This document shows, in pieces, positions 20,926-32,967 of a DNA stretch of 64,000 bases (its first letter is position 1; every line of letters begins with the position of its first letter). Below the pieces are notes generated by a model that was not told where the DNA came from, made no database searches, and was given only the letters and a program-made list of their open reading frames with translations. The translations under genes were made by a program, and so were the position numbers. Source of the stretch: Halichondria panicea (lineage: Eukaryota > Porifera > Demospongiae > Suberitida > Halichondriidae). Location: the NCBI RefSeq assembly GCF_963675165.1, contig NC_087380.1, positions 3,649,803 to 3,713,802 on the forward strand, read 5' to 3'.

Positions 20926-21107
20926 ATACCGCGAAACTTTCGAGGTGCTTAATTTCAATCCTCCACGAAAGTTAAGCTCCCACGAAATACTTAGCTAACG
21001 GAAAATGCAACATCATTTGACCAAATAGCACGAAATTTTCCACGAAACGCTTTTAGAGACACTTTCATGAAAATTAAGTGCCTCGAAAATTTCGCGCTAT
21101 ACGGTAT
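20926..21107. mobile_element. MITE of the CGTATAGCGGG family, copy 2
   Basis: TIRs ACCGCGAAACTTTCGAGG and CCTCGAAAATTTCGCGCTAT, with internal TCCACGAAA-type sub-repeats. About 180 bp and non-coding. Confidence 0.7.
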
Positions 21108-21974
21108 ACTAATTGTAAAGGCCATGCACCAAGGGGCAATATGTTATAGTTATTGACTGATTTATTTACTGCAAAAACAGCAAAACAGTCATTTGAACAT
21201 CAGTGGAGACAGTCAAGCTTGCTCTCACAGCCTCAGAATATGCAGTTGAGAACAGCTACATGGCATAGAGCTATACTGTATAGAGCTGCTGGTTCAGCTG
21301 GAAGCCATACATTTTGACCATGCAGACCAGCCCACCACCACTACATGCAGCTGCATGCAGCTGGCTGAGGTTTGCTCTTGTTTGTTAGCTAGCTAGCTGA
21401 GTAGTCTTACCTAGTCTGTTAGGTTATTGTCGACAAAACTACAACCTACTTGCAATTCTCTACCTCTGAGCCACAGCCTTGACTACTGAAAAAGCACAGA
21501 GCAAGAATTTGACTGCAGGCCTCATGAACATGGTAGATCTAGCTCAGTTCAATCCTGCACTATTAAATTTTTTCAATTTCATTGGTGTACACACATAATA
21601 TATTGTCAAGATGCTTCATGTCAATTCAAATCTGCTGAGGAAGTAAGATAATAAGAATAGTGCCTGGGGGAAGTAATTAATCACTGGACATCACCTAAGA
21701 TACAAAGTGAATCAGTAAATAAACGATTAATACGCATGCTGACACAGCAAGAATAGAACAAACATTATAATAATTTTACATTTCTGTCTGCGGCTATATA
21801 TGCAGCATGCATGCATGTGTAGCATAATTATATCTCTAGTATAATTATACGAAACTATACTTGTAATAATTAATATGCATGAAGACACCTTTTAATTTCT
21901 GCATTAAAGAGCTTACAATAATTTAATAGACATGCATATACAATCAAGATATAGCGTAAAAATAATTATAGAGA

Positions 21975-24900
21975 CTAAGAGAGCAAGGCTGCGTGTACAG
22001 GGTATTTTAAGGTGGTAGTGAGTCTATGGTTATGCTCTTCTAAAGAGTTCTCTTTGTAGAAAAAGACCAACTCCTCCAGGGAGTTTGAAGTACACGGGAG
22101 AGAGAAACCATATTTATTATTAAGAGTGAACACCTTCAAGTGGATAAGGCCATTATACCTGTGGGGTGTGCATGTGTGTCAAAGATTAGCACAGTCTTTA
22201 ATAAACACAACAAGACGTTGTAGTATACAGAAGCCTGTAATTATAGAGGTCGAATGAAAACTATATGCCCAAGAGCAGGATATATATACAGCTGTATACC
22301 GTATAGCGTGTAATTTTCGGGGGACAAAATATTCGTAGTTGAGCAGTATTTAGTCATTTGTGCATATTATTTTCGTGGTTGCTGCTTGCACTGCAGGTAA
22401 AAGTAGGCAAGGTCGCTTCATTCGTGGGTAAAATATTCGTGGTCAGACCTTCAACCACGAAAACCACGAATATTTTGCCCCACGAAAATTACCCTCTATA
22501 CGGTAGTAAACATAGACCTTTCCTGTGGTTGGAAAATAGAGGAAGTTTGAGGAAAATAGAACACAGTCAAGGGCTTAAAATCGAATAATTGTAGCTGCCA
22601 CATGCAGTTGCAATGCGAGTACGCTCGATCAGTGGAGTATAGGACTAAAATATTGGGGAGCCTATAATTATGTGGCCCCCCTGTTCCTACTCCACTGCAG
22701 CTATAAGTGTTTTAAGCTTCTATAGCCATGCTCTATAGCTCTTGAATTTGATTAGCAAATCATTAATTATAGGCTATAATTATATACATATTGCTTACGG
22801 TTACCAGTACTTAAACTTGAAGGTCAACGTTGCTATTCTACTTATATAGGAGTTTTAGCTCTACACCAGAGCGCTATAGCAACTGCTAGAATGATAAAAG
22901 AGCTGCAAAGCTGCACTAAGCAGCAGTTGCAATGCACAGTTTTCCGATCGTACTATAATAGCTCACATAATTTATGGCGGATATTATTTGCCAACGATAT
23001 CCTCAGAAATGCTTGTCACAAATGGTGCAATCTGATAGGTTACTGAGAGGTCCCTTATGAAAATTTATGTTTCAAGTCATAGCAATGATGATGCAGTGCA
23101 TTAAGTATTTTTGTGTTCTGCAGTGCAGCTTTGCAGCTTTTGTCTTACTCATGCAGCTACCAATAGCTCCTAGTGTAGAGCTAACTACTAAGACTCAGTG
23201 GCGTAGGCAGAGGGGGGCTGACGGGGCTAGAGCCCCCCTTTTGTGCGTAGTTACTAGAATGATGTCATTCAATGGAAATGTGGGCAAGGCCATCTACTGC
23301 ACTAGCCTCGATTCCAGGCTGAGTTATTTCTAGCTAGACCGACAACTTCGTTTTATTAAAAAAAAAATCAGCCTGGGATCGAGGCTATACTACTGCGCAT
23401 GCTTACTGCTGATGAAAAAGTGATTACCTTTTTTTTAGGTAAAATTGCAAGCTATTCAGCGCCTGCTCTGGCCCTGCTCAACGGATTTGAGCCCTGCCCT
23501 TCCCAAAATCCCGGCTACACCACTGTAAGTAGAATAGCAACTTTCTATTAGCAGTTTTTGCTATGCATGATTCTCAAGAGACAGAAACCGGCGGCCTTCA
23601 GTGTGAGTTTTTTTTTATATAGACTAGCCAGAGTGAAGCTTAAACATTGCTTGCAGAGTCTTCTTTGTGTTAATATATAGCCTAGCTTGCTTAGCACTAT
23701 TCTAAATCAGGCCTCGTCCAACGGTCACTGTGGGATTATGAGACCTCAGGCCCTTAGTAGCGCCCTCGCTGTGCTTGGGCCCTCGGGGTCTCATAATCCC
23801 ATAGAGACCTTGGACTCGGGAGTGCATTAACTAATTACAATACTTTTTGTTCACAGTAAGACATGCATGCACGTCTATAGAGATTTACCCATGAGTCTCA
23901 AGTATACACTCACATTATATAGAGGAAGTACGCGTGCATACTGAGCACTATAATTATACATGGGGACAATATATGTGCGTACGTACTAAGTTTGTGCATT
24001 ATAGGGAAAAAGCACTCACACAATGTCAATGCTGTGAGTATGTAGTAGCTGCTCTCCCTTCGGCAATAACCATTGGTTAACAGTGGGCCGACAAAGGAAG
24101 GTACCATTCTCTTTATTCCTCAATAGCTCACTAGCCATGTGCCTATAAAGGGGGAGGAAAAAAACTGTAATACTAAATCGGTACAGAGTGTGGAGCAAAA
24201 GCATACTAATTTTCTATAGCTGCATGCATCTTGACCATTATTTTAGCTAACATAATTATTAGACAAGTATACAATACAGGTTATAGGCTCACCTGTCTAC
24301 CTCACAATACCATGTCTCCCTTCTTAAGTGAGTGTTAGATGCCCCCTACAAAGAAAAATTATCACATCTCTGAGAACAAGATGCTGATAGAACATTCATC
24401 CTGTATGTGCACTGGCATTATACAGAATTAATTTTATACACATTTAGCTTATCTATATAAACTCACTGAGAACAAAAGACTTATTTACATGCATCTATTA
24501 ATTGTTGTTATCTATTGCATTATGTAGCTTATTACCAGGACCTCAAGAAAGAAGAAAATTGATTCTTCCAGGATCTGCAACCATTGAGCAGTTACAGCTG
24601 CAACAGACACACACGTACACACACACAGTCAGCTTTACCGTATCGTTCGTGCGGCTACGCCTCGAAACATAATTAGAGCACTGAAGTGCTAACCCTCGGC
24701 TATTGACATGAAAATTGCTAGGATTGGCCGGGAAAAACGACTCGTAAACGAAAAAAGTACATGTGAATGATGCTTTTGGTGGTTCCTCTGGCCAATCCTA
24801 GCAATTTTTCACATTTCAAATGTTTTTCTAGTCGGATATCTAGATGATTGGGGAGAGTTGGTACCATTGGTTAATTATCACTCTCAATTCTCAATATCTG

Positions 24901-27514
24901 CATGGTTGTCATTTTCTTACAAACGCCAACACTAGTACTCACCCCCGCACCTTTTGTATACCCTCTCAAAGTACACACACACACACACACAAACGGGCCG
25001 ACATGCAGAGCAATCATTATACCCCTGCAGCGTATATCTGCATTTGCACACTCGGGATAACTATTTACATGCGATCTTGAAGTGACAGCTATATATGAAG
25101 TTACTTACTGATACTGAGTAGAGTATTTGATGTGTTGGTGTTGTAGGTAGTGGGGGAAATGGTTTATCCTCTCTATCCGGTCGAGGAGGCCGTCTGGGAA
25201 GGATGCCCCTATGATTACAGGGGGGTAGTTTTAGGGTAAGCAAACTCAGCTGTATGTCTGGCAGTGGTGGGAGTGCCCTTTGACTATAGGAGTGAGTGGG
25301 AAACTGGAAATACTGGGGCGAACAATTTTTTTTGGGAGTGGTGGTGCAGTATTGGGAACTGATATGAGGGAAACAAGATCAATAGTAACGGTTCACTTGG
25401 GGCAGTAGTGTTTGATTGTATCACAAACTCTATTTATACATATAGCTATAAGCTCTTTAATCCCATTCTAATCTAACCCACCGAGTCAGAATTGAGTTGG
25501 TTGTGACAAAGCGTTAAATAGAAGGTATTTACATGGCTGCATGTGCATGCATGGGTCACCGGGGTGTTCCTATAATTATATAGAGTATATGTGTGTAGCT
25601 TCAGCCGACTGTTTCACTTGTAGTCGTCTTTACTCTATGTGCATGTTGACAGAACTAATCTGAGCTGACCAGGATTCAATCAGGATTAAAACCTCGTGTA
25701 AACACGGCTATAGAGAGAATGGTTAAACCTATTAACTTATGGACTAAAGTAATATAATTATACGTAAAATAAGTAGAATTGTCTCTGCAGCTTCAAGAAT
25801 ATGGCACCCAAACATACCACGCCTGAGAAATATAATGCAGTACAAATGAACATTGGCAGGCAGCGTTGCTGGCCACGGTGCTCTCAGAATGCTTATGTCA
25901 TGCTCTTTAAACTTCGTATGTATGGCCTTACTTGACAGATGTGTACGGTCCAGAATCAATTTCTGAAAATGTAGCAAGCAGTGGCGTATACTGATTGGCA
26001 TCCTTTACAGACACTGTATTTCAGACAAATAAAATAATGTATAGTCCTAAATTGCCAAAAAACAATTTACCAAAGTCTGAATCTGCAGACACTGACATGC
26101 TTTGGAGTCCTCCTTGGATCCATTGTTGTCGAACTGCTTCTCCGGTGCCATACCCACTCTCCCCTGTCGTGTCAGTAGCATTCTCTATAGTAGTAGAAAT
26201 GCCAACTCATATATAATTATAGAAGGTACAGATAACAGTATAAGTTAGCCATTGGTATACACGTACCTATCAATTCTTAGATTATAGAACTTCACTTACT
26301 CAATACATACCTGATTCATATTCTTCTGTTGTAGCAACTTTTCCATGTGAGTCTTCTAATGCACCAATGTCTTTATCACCACCTAATCCGTATCTGCTCA
26401 ATTTCATCAACTGAGCTTCAGAAATTGGCAAAACCTCAGTAGCTATCGCAATAGGAATGGCAAATGTTAGGAATACACACCCCTTTTCAATGGATACTAA
26501 TGACAACGCCCAAGAATTTATGTGCAAGGTCTTCGCTATACGATTACAGATTTTATTTATCTTCTGTAACATAATGGGACCTTCTTCAGAGTATTTTAGG
26601 GCAAATGTTGAGTGTTTAATATCCTCGTTTTGACCAGGATGAAAGACAGCGTGTGGCACTTCGAACACATTGTGTTTACAATACGAATTGAACTCATCCA
26701 AGTACTTTTGCAATTCACATTTGTCATCTGATGACCCATATTCATTCACGACTAACTCAATAGTTTGATGATTGAAGAAAGAAGCCCTTTCCAGCAGAAG
26801 AATCATGAGCACTTCAAACATTTCCTTTGAACTCGATAGTTGCATTTTTTCTTCTTTTGAAAAGATTGCTGAGGCTGATAGGAAAAGCTTAATATTATCT
26901 ATCTCATCTTTTAAAGTTTGGGACTTGGACAGTGTCATGCAGAGCTTACGAAATGCACTCACAATTGATTCATAATCAGTAGTTAGATTATCAAGCAACA
27001 TGTGTTTCTCTGGCTCACTTAAACGTTTAGTATCGAGATAAGGAAAAGTTGGTGAGCTGATAGGAGGTATTTTCTTTTCTTTTATTTTCGGACATCCAGA
27101 CATGAAGAAGCCCTCTAAAGTACACTTTTGGCAGTACGGACACACAAATCCTGGACCTTGACTTTCTTTAGACCTTTTAAATTGCTTCGCTTCGTAGCAT
27201 TGCTCGACCTTTTCGGTACAGTCACGCATCCATTCACTTTGACTCCTCAAAACAGCAACAAAATCTTTAAACAATGCTGGTCGAAACTTTACTCTATCTT
27301 CCACGGCGCTGATAATTTTTCGAGCTCTAATAGAAGGTTCTGAGCCGGGACCAATCTGTTTCAAACTTTCATATTCACTCTCTGATAAAAACCATTTGCT
27401 ATGGAATTCATTCCCAATGTTGTCGATATTTCTTTTAATTGAGTCGATGAGTAGTGTAGAACACTCGACAATTGTCTCCCATTCGAGCGAAGCTTTTTCA
27501 TGAGACACATCCAT
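21975..27514 (-). CDS. CARD-like / proline-rich / SH2 protein, paralog copy 3 (~680 aa)
   Basis: Exons 26311-27514, 26071-26184 and 25932-26013 are paralogous to exons 1-3 of copy 1 (CARD-like start, CPYCQKCTLEGFFMSGCP knuckle, helical region). No RFX exon follows. The next open exon in the right phase is 25109-25358 (proline-rich: RALPPLPDIQL, LPRRPPRPDREDKPFPPLP). It is followed by an optional 33-nt exon 24542-24574, then 24293-24345, 24020-24142 and 21975-22158, which encode one SH2 domain: TWYCEVDRHMASELLRNKEN, GTFLCR with the phosphotyrosine-binding Arg, then KYGFSLPCTSNSLEELVFFY and LKYPVHAALLS before TAG. The SH2 most resembles those of PI3K p85. Phases close to 2,043 nt. The alternative is two genes: a truncated copy 3 and a separate SH2 gene whose start I cannot find. 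Confidence 0.62.
22297..22506. mobile_element. MITE of the CGTATAGCGGG family, copy 3
   Basis: Inverted ends ACCGTATAGCGTGTAATTTT and AAAATTACCCTCTATACGGT, with internal TATTCGTGGT / ACCACGAATA pairs. It lies in the last intron of the SH2-containing gene. Confidence 0.75.
23196..23525. mobile_element. Short element with CAGTGGCGTAG-type ends
   Basis: Left end CAGTGGCGTAGGCAG, right end CCGGCTACACCACTG. CAGTGGCGTAGC-type termini are common on hAT-like non-autonomous elements. It contains an inner inverted pair (GCCTCGATTCCAGGCTGA / TCAGCCTGGGATCGAGGC, 23,306-23,388). Confidence 0.6.
24710..24815. repeat. Short inverted repeat
   Basis: AAAATTGCTAGGATTGGCC and its complement GGCCAATCCTAGCAATTTT flank about 65 bp. 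A related motif (TTTCCTGGCAATCCTAGCAA) occurs near 30,047, suggesting a dispersed family. Confidence 0.55.
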
Positions 27515-28120
27515 GTATGAGGGTAGCTTGATAAGTCAAATATTTTAGGCTTAAGTAGCGATGTCAGACCAATTTTCGTTTTGCTGTTTCTAACTCCTAT
27601 GTTCTCTTTTGCAGACTCTAGGCAAACCAGAAAAACCTGGATTTGGTCAAGCCATAGATAGCAGGGTGTTTTTTTTAGATATAAAGTAACCATGCTATCT
27701 TTTCTTTCGTATATACACAGTATCATGTGTCAGAACTCTCATCAATATCCACCTTACGCTTGTTTAAGCAACTTTTCTGTCAGTTTCATTTGATAGTGTG
27801 ATGTAGATTTAAGGCCATGCAACTATAGATCTATGATGCAACTTTGTTGACAGCTTCTAATTAATACAGTAGATTACTCCTGTCTTGTTTTGTGTGCAAA
27901 TTGAATCCTGTTCTTGCAATTTGTAGATTGCATTGTTGTCCCTGGAATTATCTCCCTTCAACAGAGGTTTTCAAATTGCTTCAGTAATATTACTTTCAGT
28001 TAGAGTAAGTAACCGATCTTCGCCAGATACCTATAATCGGCGGCTATTGCTCGAAGCACAAGACGATTTTGCACAAAACTAACTACATGGACCTACAGAT
28101 GGGTAAGAAAGTAACAGCTC
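27515..28120. other. Upstream flank of paralog 3
   Basis: About 600 bp with no gene recognised; the likely promoter side of the minus-strand CARD/SH2 gene. No element could be supported. Confidence 0.3.
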
Positions 28121-28722
28121 CCAAAAATTTGGAAAGAATAACTCGCTTGCGGACGGAGTGGTGGTCATGAGAAGTGAGCTGCCGAATTGATCAATTGTTG
28201 TCAGTGAGACATTTATCTCCGTCTTTGCACACTTACTAAGCACTGAAACTACCAACACTAAACAACATTTCTTGGCACAACTCTAACTAGTGAGCACTAC
28301 TTGCAGGTAAAGCAGGTAAAGCAGCGTTAGCTGCAGATCGAGCCCCACCCAGCTAGGCATGACAAAAATGTTATGCTGATTCAGCAATAATTATGCACAT
28401 AATCTTCAGTGCGGCCTGGAATCGAGGCTAATTCCTTTAATTATTGCTGACTGTGCACAATTGTTGCTGAATCAGCATTAAAATATTCGTCATGCCTAGC
28501 TGGGTGGGGCTCGATCTGCAGCTAACGCTGCTTTGCCTGCAAGTAGTGCTCACTAGTTAGAGTTGTGCCAAGAAGTATTGTTTAGTGCTGGTAGTTTCAG
28601 TACTTAGTAAGCGTGCAAAGATGGAGATAAATGTCTCACTGATGACAAATGATCAATTCGGCAGCTCACTTCTCATAACCACCACTCCGTCCGCAAGCGA
28701 GTTATTCTTTCCAAATTTTTGG
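28121..28722. mobile_element. Foldback element with ~270-bp arms
   Basis: The left arm (28,121 to about 28,391) returns as its reverse complement at about 28,436-28,722. Matching blocks include CCAAAAATTTGGAAAGAATA, CGCTTGCGGACGGAGTGGTG, GAGCCCCACCCAGCTAGGCA and GCAGATCGAGCC. Some blocks differ in small indels. It is non-coding. Confidence 0.85.
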
Positions 28723-28752
28723 TTAAGAAATAAATACAGGTAGACTCTACAC

Positions 28753-29349
28753 CAGAGGAGGTACGACATAGGTTGACCTTTTGCTAATGAGTTCCCGTAT
28801 TGCATTCCTGCAGCATGACATGATGGCACGCCCACATTTACCTAGAGGAGGTGTGGCCTTGCGTCATAATTTATCATCAAGTTTCACGGAGGAATTGTGA
28901 GTGTACGGAGAAAGAAGAGAATATACGGAAGCACAACACCAAAACTTGCTCTCCTAGCTAGCTAAAAGACTACAAACGATCGTAGTACTCTACAGTAGTT
29001 ATAAATAATGCCTAGCTATATCCTGTGACATAAGAAAATGAATAGCATAGTCATTGTTGGAGAAATAAGCTATAAACTTACAGTGTAAGAGTTTGTTGCG
29101 CTTTCTATGGCTCCTGTGTTAATGTAACACTTATAGTAGATACTAAGATTGATAAACTAGTAGAAAATGCCTCTTGGAGAGACTCCAGAAGAGATAAACA
29201 CAAAGAACAGTAAAATAGCGCTGACGGTGCATAAAATACCTGCTGAATTAACACAAATATTATGTGGGCATGACATCCTGTCATGCTGCAGGAATGCAAT
29301 ACGGGAGTAACTCATTAGCAAAAGGTCAACCTATGTCGTACCTCCTCTG
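28753..29349. mobile_element. TIR element of the CAGAGGAGGT family
   Basis: Ends 28,753-28,825 and 29,278-29,349 are inverted copies (CAGAGGAGGTACGACATAGG, TTGACCTTTTGCTAATGAGT, TGCATTCCTGCAGCATGACA). The interior is AT-rich with no ORF of note. It sits directly beside the 28,121-28,722 foldback. Confidence 0.8.
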
Positions 29350-29359
29350 TCTCTTGCTT

Positions 29360-29750
29360 GAGCAAGCTTATGATCATGCATAGACAACAATAAGCAATCA
29401 ATAAAAGGTATAAGCATGGTCTATATATACATGTATTATCAATGTTCTTCCAGTGATTTCTCAGTCCCAAGTTCTTGCCACATCGACACTGCGGTGACAA
29501 AATCAGAGCATGAATAGTGATTTTCAAAATCTAATGGCAATAATAATAATGGACATTGATCTTTAATACTGCCGAGTCTCGAATATAAACTCAGCTTAGT
29601 TATGGAGAAGCTCCCCCGCAAAGATGTCTAGTGGAAATCAACAAATCGGCCAATAACTCAAGAAGTATGATATCCCCACTTCTAATATAATATAGCTGAA
29701 GCAATAAAATAGCTAAAGCAATAAAATACCATCATGTACTACTACATGTA
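29360..29750 (+). repeat. Dispersed repeat, homologous to 57,830-58,205
   Basis: Most of this stretch is found again in reverse complement at 57,830-58,205 (shared blocks: GCTTATGATCATGCATAGAC, TTCTTCCAGTGATTTCTCAG, ATCTTTGCGGGG-type, ATTTGTTGATTTCCACTAG-type). At 57.8 kb it lies inside a larger TIR element, so the copy here is probably a piece of the same transposon family. Confidence 0.8.
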
Positions 29751-31144
29751 CTGGTTTTTGTGTTTTTCCTAGTAATTTTTATTAATTTTTTGCAAGGTAT
29801 GTTATGTGTTTGTGATGTTTTCCCTTACAGTACAGTGTTGAGCAAACATGCAAGTGTTGGATGTGTGAGTGGAGATTGTGATTCTTATTTCTTATTCTCG
29901 GTTCATTTTTACCCAACTTGTGTTTTGATTCTAAAATCATTATCAATAGTAGGCCACTCGACTGTACATGTTCCATGACGTTGTAACAGATTGGAGTTAT
30001 GCACTCGCCGAATTTCTTGTTTCTTCGCTTTTTCGCGCTTTTCTTTTCCTGGCAATCCTAGCAACGTTCACATTGCAAATGTTTTTTAGTTTTGATTCCC
30101 TTTCTTTTTCATTACAGTAGTACATTGATGATAAGATAAATGTGACGTTGATTAATTTGTCATCGTCCTGTAATCTTGTTGAAGATAATTATAAGTGGTC
30201 GTTGGACAGAAGTATATTATACTCTTCAATAATGAAAGCGAAATACCTGAAGAGGAACATCAAGAAGCAAGAGAAGTTCAAGAAGAGAAGACAGAACTGG
30301 AAGAAACATTATTATTTTATTCAGAATCTATGTGATAAAATGACAGCCATGTTTATACTATATACTGTAGATGTACTTCCAAGTGCAAAAGCATGGAGGC
30401 CTATGGCTATGGTATATCCAGTCAGTGCATACGTCTAGCATAAATAGCATACCTGAAGTGAGAGAATGGAGAGCTGAGCTGAAGAAAGGAGGCTTTGTAC
30501 TTTGTGTTATCGATGTCAAAGCCACGCCCATCTCATAAGTTGCCATGTGCGTTGCTGTGGCAGTCATTTAAAGATGGCGGAATTGCGTAGGTAAGAAAAG
30601 TAGAGCGTGAGAGGTCATCTGCCTCTTGGAAGCGAACGCAATTCTGAGAAAAACGCCCATGGTCCGGGTTCTAGTCGACTAGAGGCTGTATCTAGAATCT
30701 TCTGAACATGTCTGTACAAGGAGGAAATGCTTTCCAAGAATGTTACTTACTAACTTACTTACTTAGTCAGTCAGACGAAACGCGATGAAATATGAAAATA
30801 GTGCAATTTTTCAAATATCAATAGTAATGCATGAGAATATTCATTGACTATAATTTCACACATTTAGACAGATAAAAGGCTAACTAAGCTATCTGTCAAC
30901 TCAGTTTCTTGCTGTGGCCTTTCCCTGCAGAAATAGAGCAGTCTAAACACGAGTCAAAATTTGTGCAATAATTGAAAACACACACAACTGCACTGTCAAT
31001 CCTATGTACAACCTACTGGTTGTACTAATAGACTCACAACTCACACACACACATGTCAGACCAATGGAGAGTGGTCGAGGAGTGCACCTATAATTATAAA
31101 TTATAACTATACTAGTCAATACTTAATTTATATTGATTTCCCAG

Positions 31145-31551
31145 TTGTTGCTTGTGGTCCTCTCTCCGATCCTGTGAATGGACGAGTGGACACATCCTCT
31201 GGGAACATCTTCATGGATAGAGCTACCTACACGTGCGATAGTGGATACCTTCTAAGCGGGCCTGCAACACGGAGCTGTGGTGCTGACAGACAATGGACGG
31301 ACACTGAACCAACTTGTAATCGTATGATTTTGTGCACTAATGCAGTTTTAACTTTCATTGTGTCCTTTTTTCAGCTGTGGATTGCTGAGCTTTAGCTGAT
31401 CCTGCTAATGGAAGGGTTGATGCTTCGTCCGGAACCACATTCATGAACACAGCACTGTACAGCTGCAATACTGGGTATGACTTGGTTGGTGAGGGTACAA
31501 GGGTGTGTGAAGCTAATGGAAACTGGTCTCCTGTCACACCAACTTGTCAGA
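31145..31551 (+). pseudogene. Two CCP/sushi-domain exons, the second with an in-frame stop
   Basis: Exons 31145-31321 and 31375-31551 are both 177 nt with symmetrical phase 1 borders, as is typical of CCP exons. The first encodes a full module (VACGPLSDPVNGRV, ATYTCDSGYLLSGPATRSC, ADRQWTDTEPTCN) with four Cys and the conserved Trp. The second (DPANGRVDASSGTTFMN, YSCNTGYDLVGEGTRVC, NGNWSPVTPTC) is clearly its duplicate, but where the first reads CGPL it has TGC-TGA (31383-31388), so the expected Gly codon is a stop. CCP modules build complement-like and adhesion receptors. No signal peptide or downstream exons were found, so this is a remnant or a fragment of a larger gene. Confidence 0.75.
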
Positions 31552-32047
31552 GTACGTTCAAAGTCAGAGGTATATAGGAGGAACCACTTGGTCTTAGTTA
31601 ATTAAAGATCTTAGTTTTTGTGAAACTTCACCGCAAACACATATAGAACACTCATGTTACATGCATGTAGTCTCATGCATGTAATTGCGCGGCTATGAAT
31701 GAATCAAGTATATAAGTAGCTTTAAATCTCGCCAAATCTGTACGAGAGTAGAGATAACAGCTGGTCAGATCCGGCCATGATATGATTTTCATTCGTATGT
31801 CACTTGAGCACTCTGCATAGAATTTTATCGTGGACTTGGTCAGCTATTAGTGTCATGTACATGTTGTAATTGCGCATGCATGTCAAGTATATAGATGCAT
31901 GTATAAGTATAGATGTAAGAAAAGAAACGGTATATATACATGCAGATTTAGCGAGATTTAAACGACCTCTACTTGAAATACGTATTTTGAGTTGCCATGG
32001 TAGAAATTTGAATCATATTATGCTGGCGAAGTTTTACAAAACTAAAC
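31552..32047. other. Non-coding stretch
   Basis: I see no gene or clear repeat unit here, apart from partial motif sharing around ATGCATGTAAT with other AT-rich spacers. Confidence 0.3.
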
Positions 32048-32436
32048 ACCGTATATCTTCTAATTTATCGGACAGCAAAAAATAATTATTTTGGAAATTG
32101 TCCAGGTATAATTGGAACAGATTTTTATAGGGCATGCGAAGTGTCCGGAATAATTAGAACAAGCAAGCAGCTGCATGCGAGCTAGCTAAGTTTAATAGAA
32201 CAGGGTACGACTGAATAGTTGCACTAGTATCTAAAACTAGCTACTCAAAGCTATCTAACTGCAGCACTCTAAGTCTTACTTGCCGTCTATGAATGGTAAC
32301 TCAACTTTTCAAGGTATTGTCCGGATATTTGTAATATTAAAGTACAGGAGTGTCCGTTGTATTAGAACAACGAAAATTGCCCAAAAGAGTGTCCGGGGTA
32401 ATTAGAAGTGTCCGATAAATTAGAAAATATACGGTA
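32048..32436. mobile_element. TIR element, ACCGTATATCTTC family, copy 1
   Basis: Left end ACCGTATATCTTCTAATTTA, right end TAAATTAGAAAATATACGGT, with internal GTGTCCGGAATAATTAGAAC repeats. A second copy is at 52,211-52,733, and the two share internal sequence such as GAAATTGTCC and TTTTTATAG-GCATGCGAAGT. Confidence 0.8.
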
Positions 32437-32967
32437 GTAAAGTAATAATACATTTAGATATTCATTTACTTTTGTATCTGATTCTGCGTGACTTGCTTTA
32501 CTAATAAACCACTTTGCTAAATTGGTATGTTACAGTTTTACAGTAAAATACTTGCATTTCATTACATGCAGTTATAGAATTTATAGCAAGAATACTGGAG
32601 GCCATGATGGCATCTCTGGATGAATAACTTTGTTAGAAACTGAAACAATAATAATGCATGCATGTAGATAAGTCGAACCAGTTACAGTATTATATACATA
32701 TAGGACAAGTACAATAGCTATTGATTTCTGATTGATGTATGGACTACATGATTGTACTCTTGTATACATAGATCTAGCTGGATTTAAGTTGTTAATTGAT
32801 TTTTTATTTTTAGTTTATAGGCCTTGTTGTTCAAATGTTCACCATTGAAAAAAACTTGATTATCTTTTTTACATTATACCTCGAGGCGTAGCCACACAAG
32901 GGATACGCGGTGGCCTTGAAGGTCGTGCTATCGATGTGCTATACGAATTTGCCATAATGCACTTGTT

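Larger units (their letters stand above)
20048..21974. other. Intergenic, repeats only
   Basis: No gene is recognised. It contains two short inverted-repeat elements (20,571-20,744 and 20,926-21,107) and otherwise AT-rich sequence. Confidence 0.4.

Noticed and set aside
25209-25218. Possible intron between proline-rich segments
   Set aside because: Only 10 bp, too short to be an intron; the frame is open straight through, so one exon (25109-25358) is correct.
30142-30438. Open frame of 98 codons with a Lys/Arg-rich stretch (MKAKYLKRNIKKQEKFKKRR)
   Set aside because: No domain, no splice partners, and flanked by repeats; composition alone does not support a gene.
30574-30591. ATGGCGGAATTGCGTAG followed by GTAAG, possible first exon for the CCP gene
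   Set aside because: The phase does not match the CCP exon and no connecting signal-peptide exon was found.
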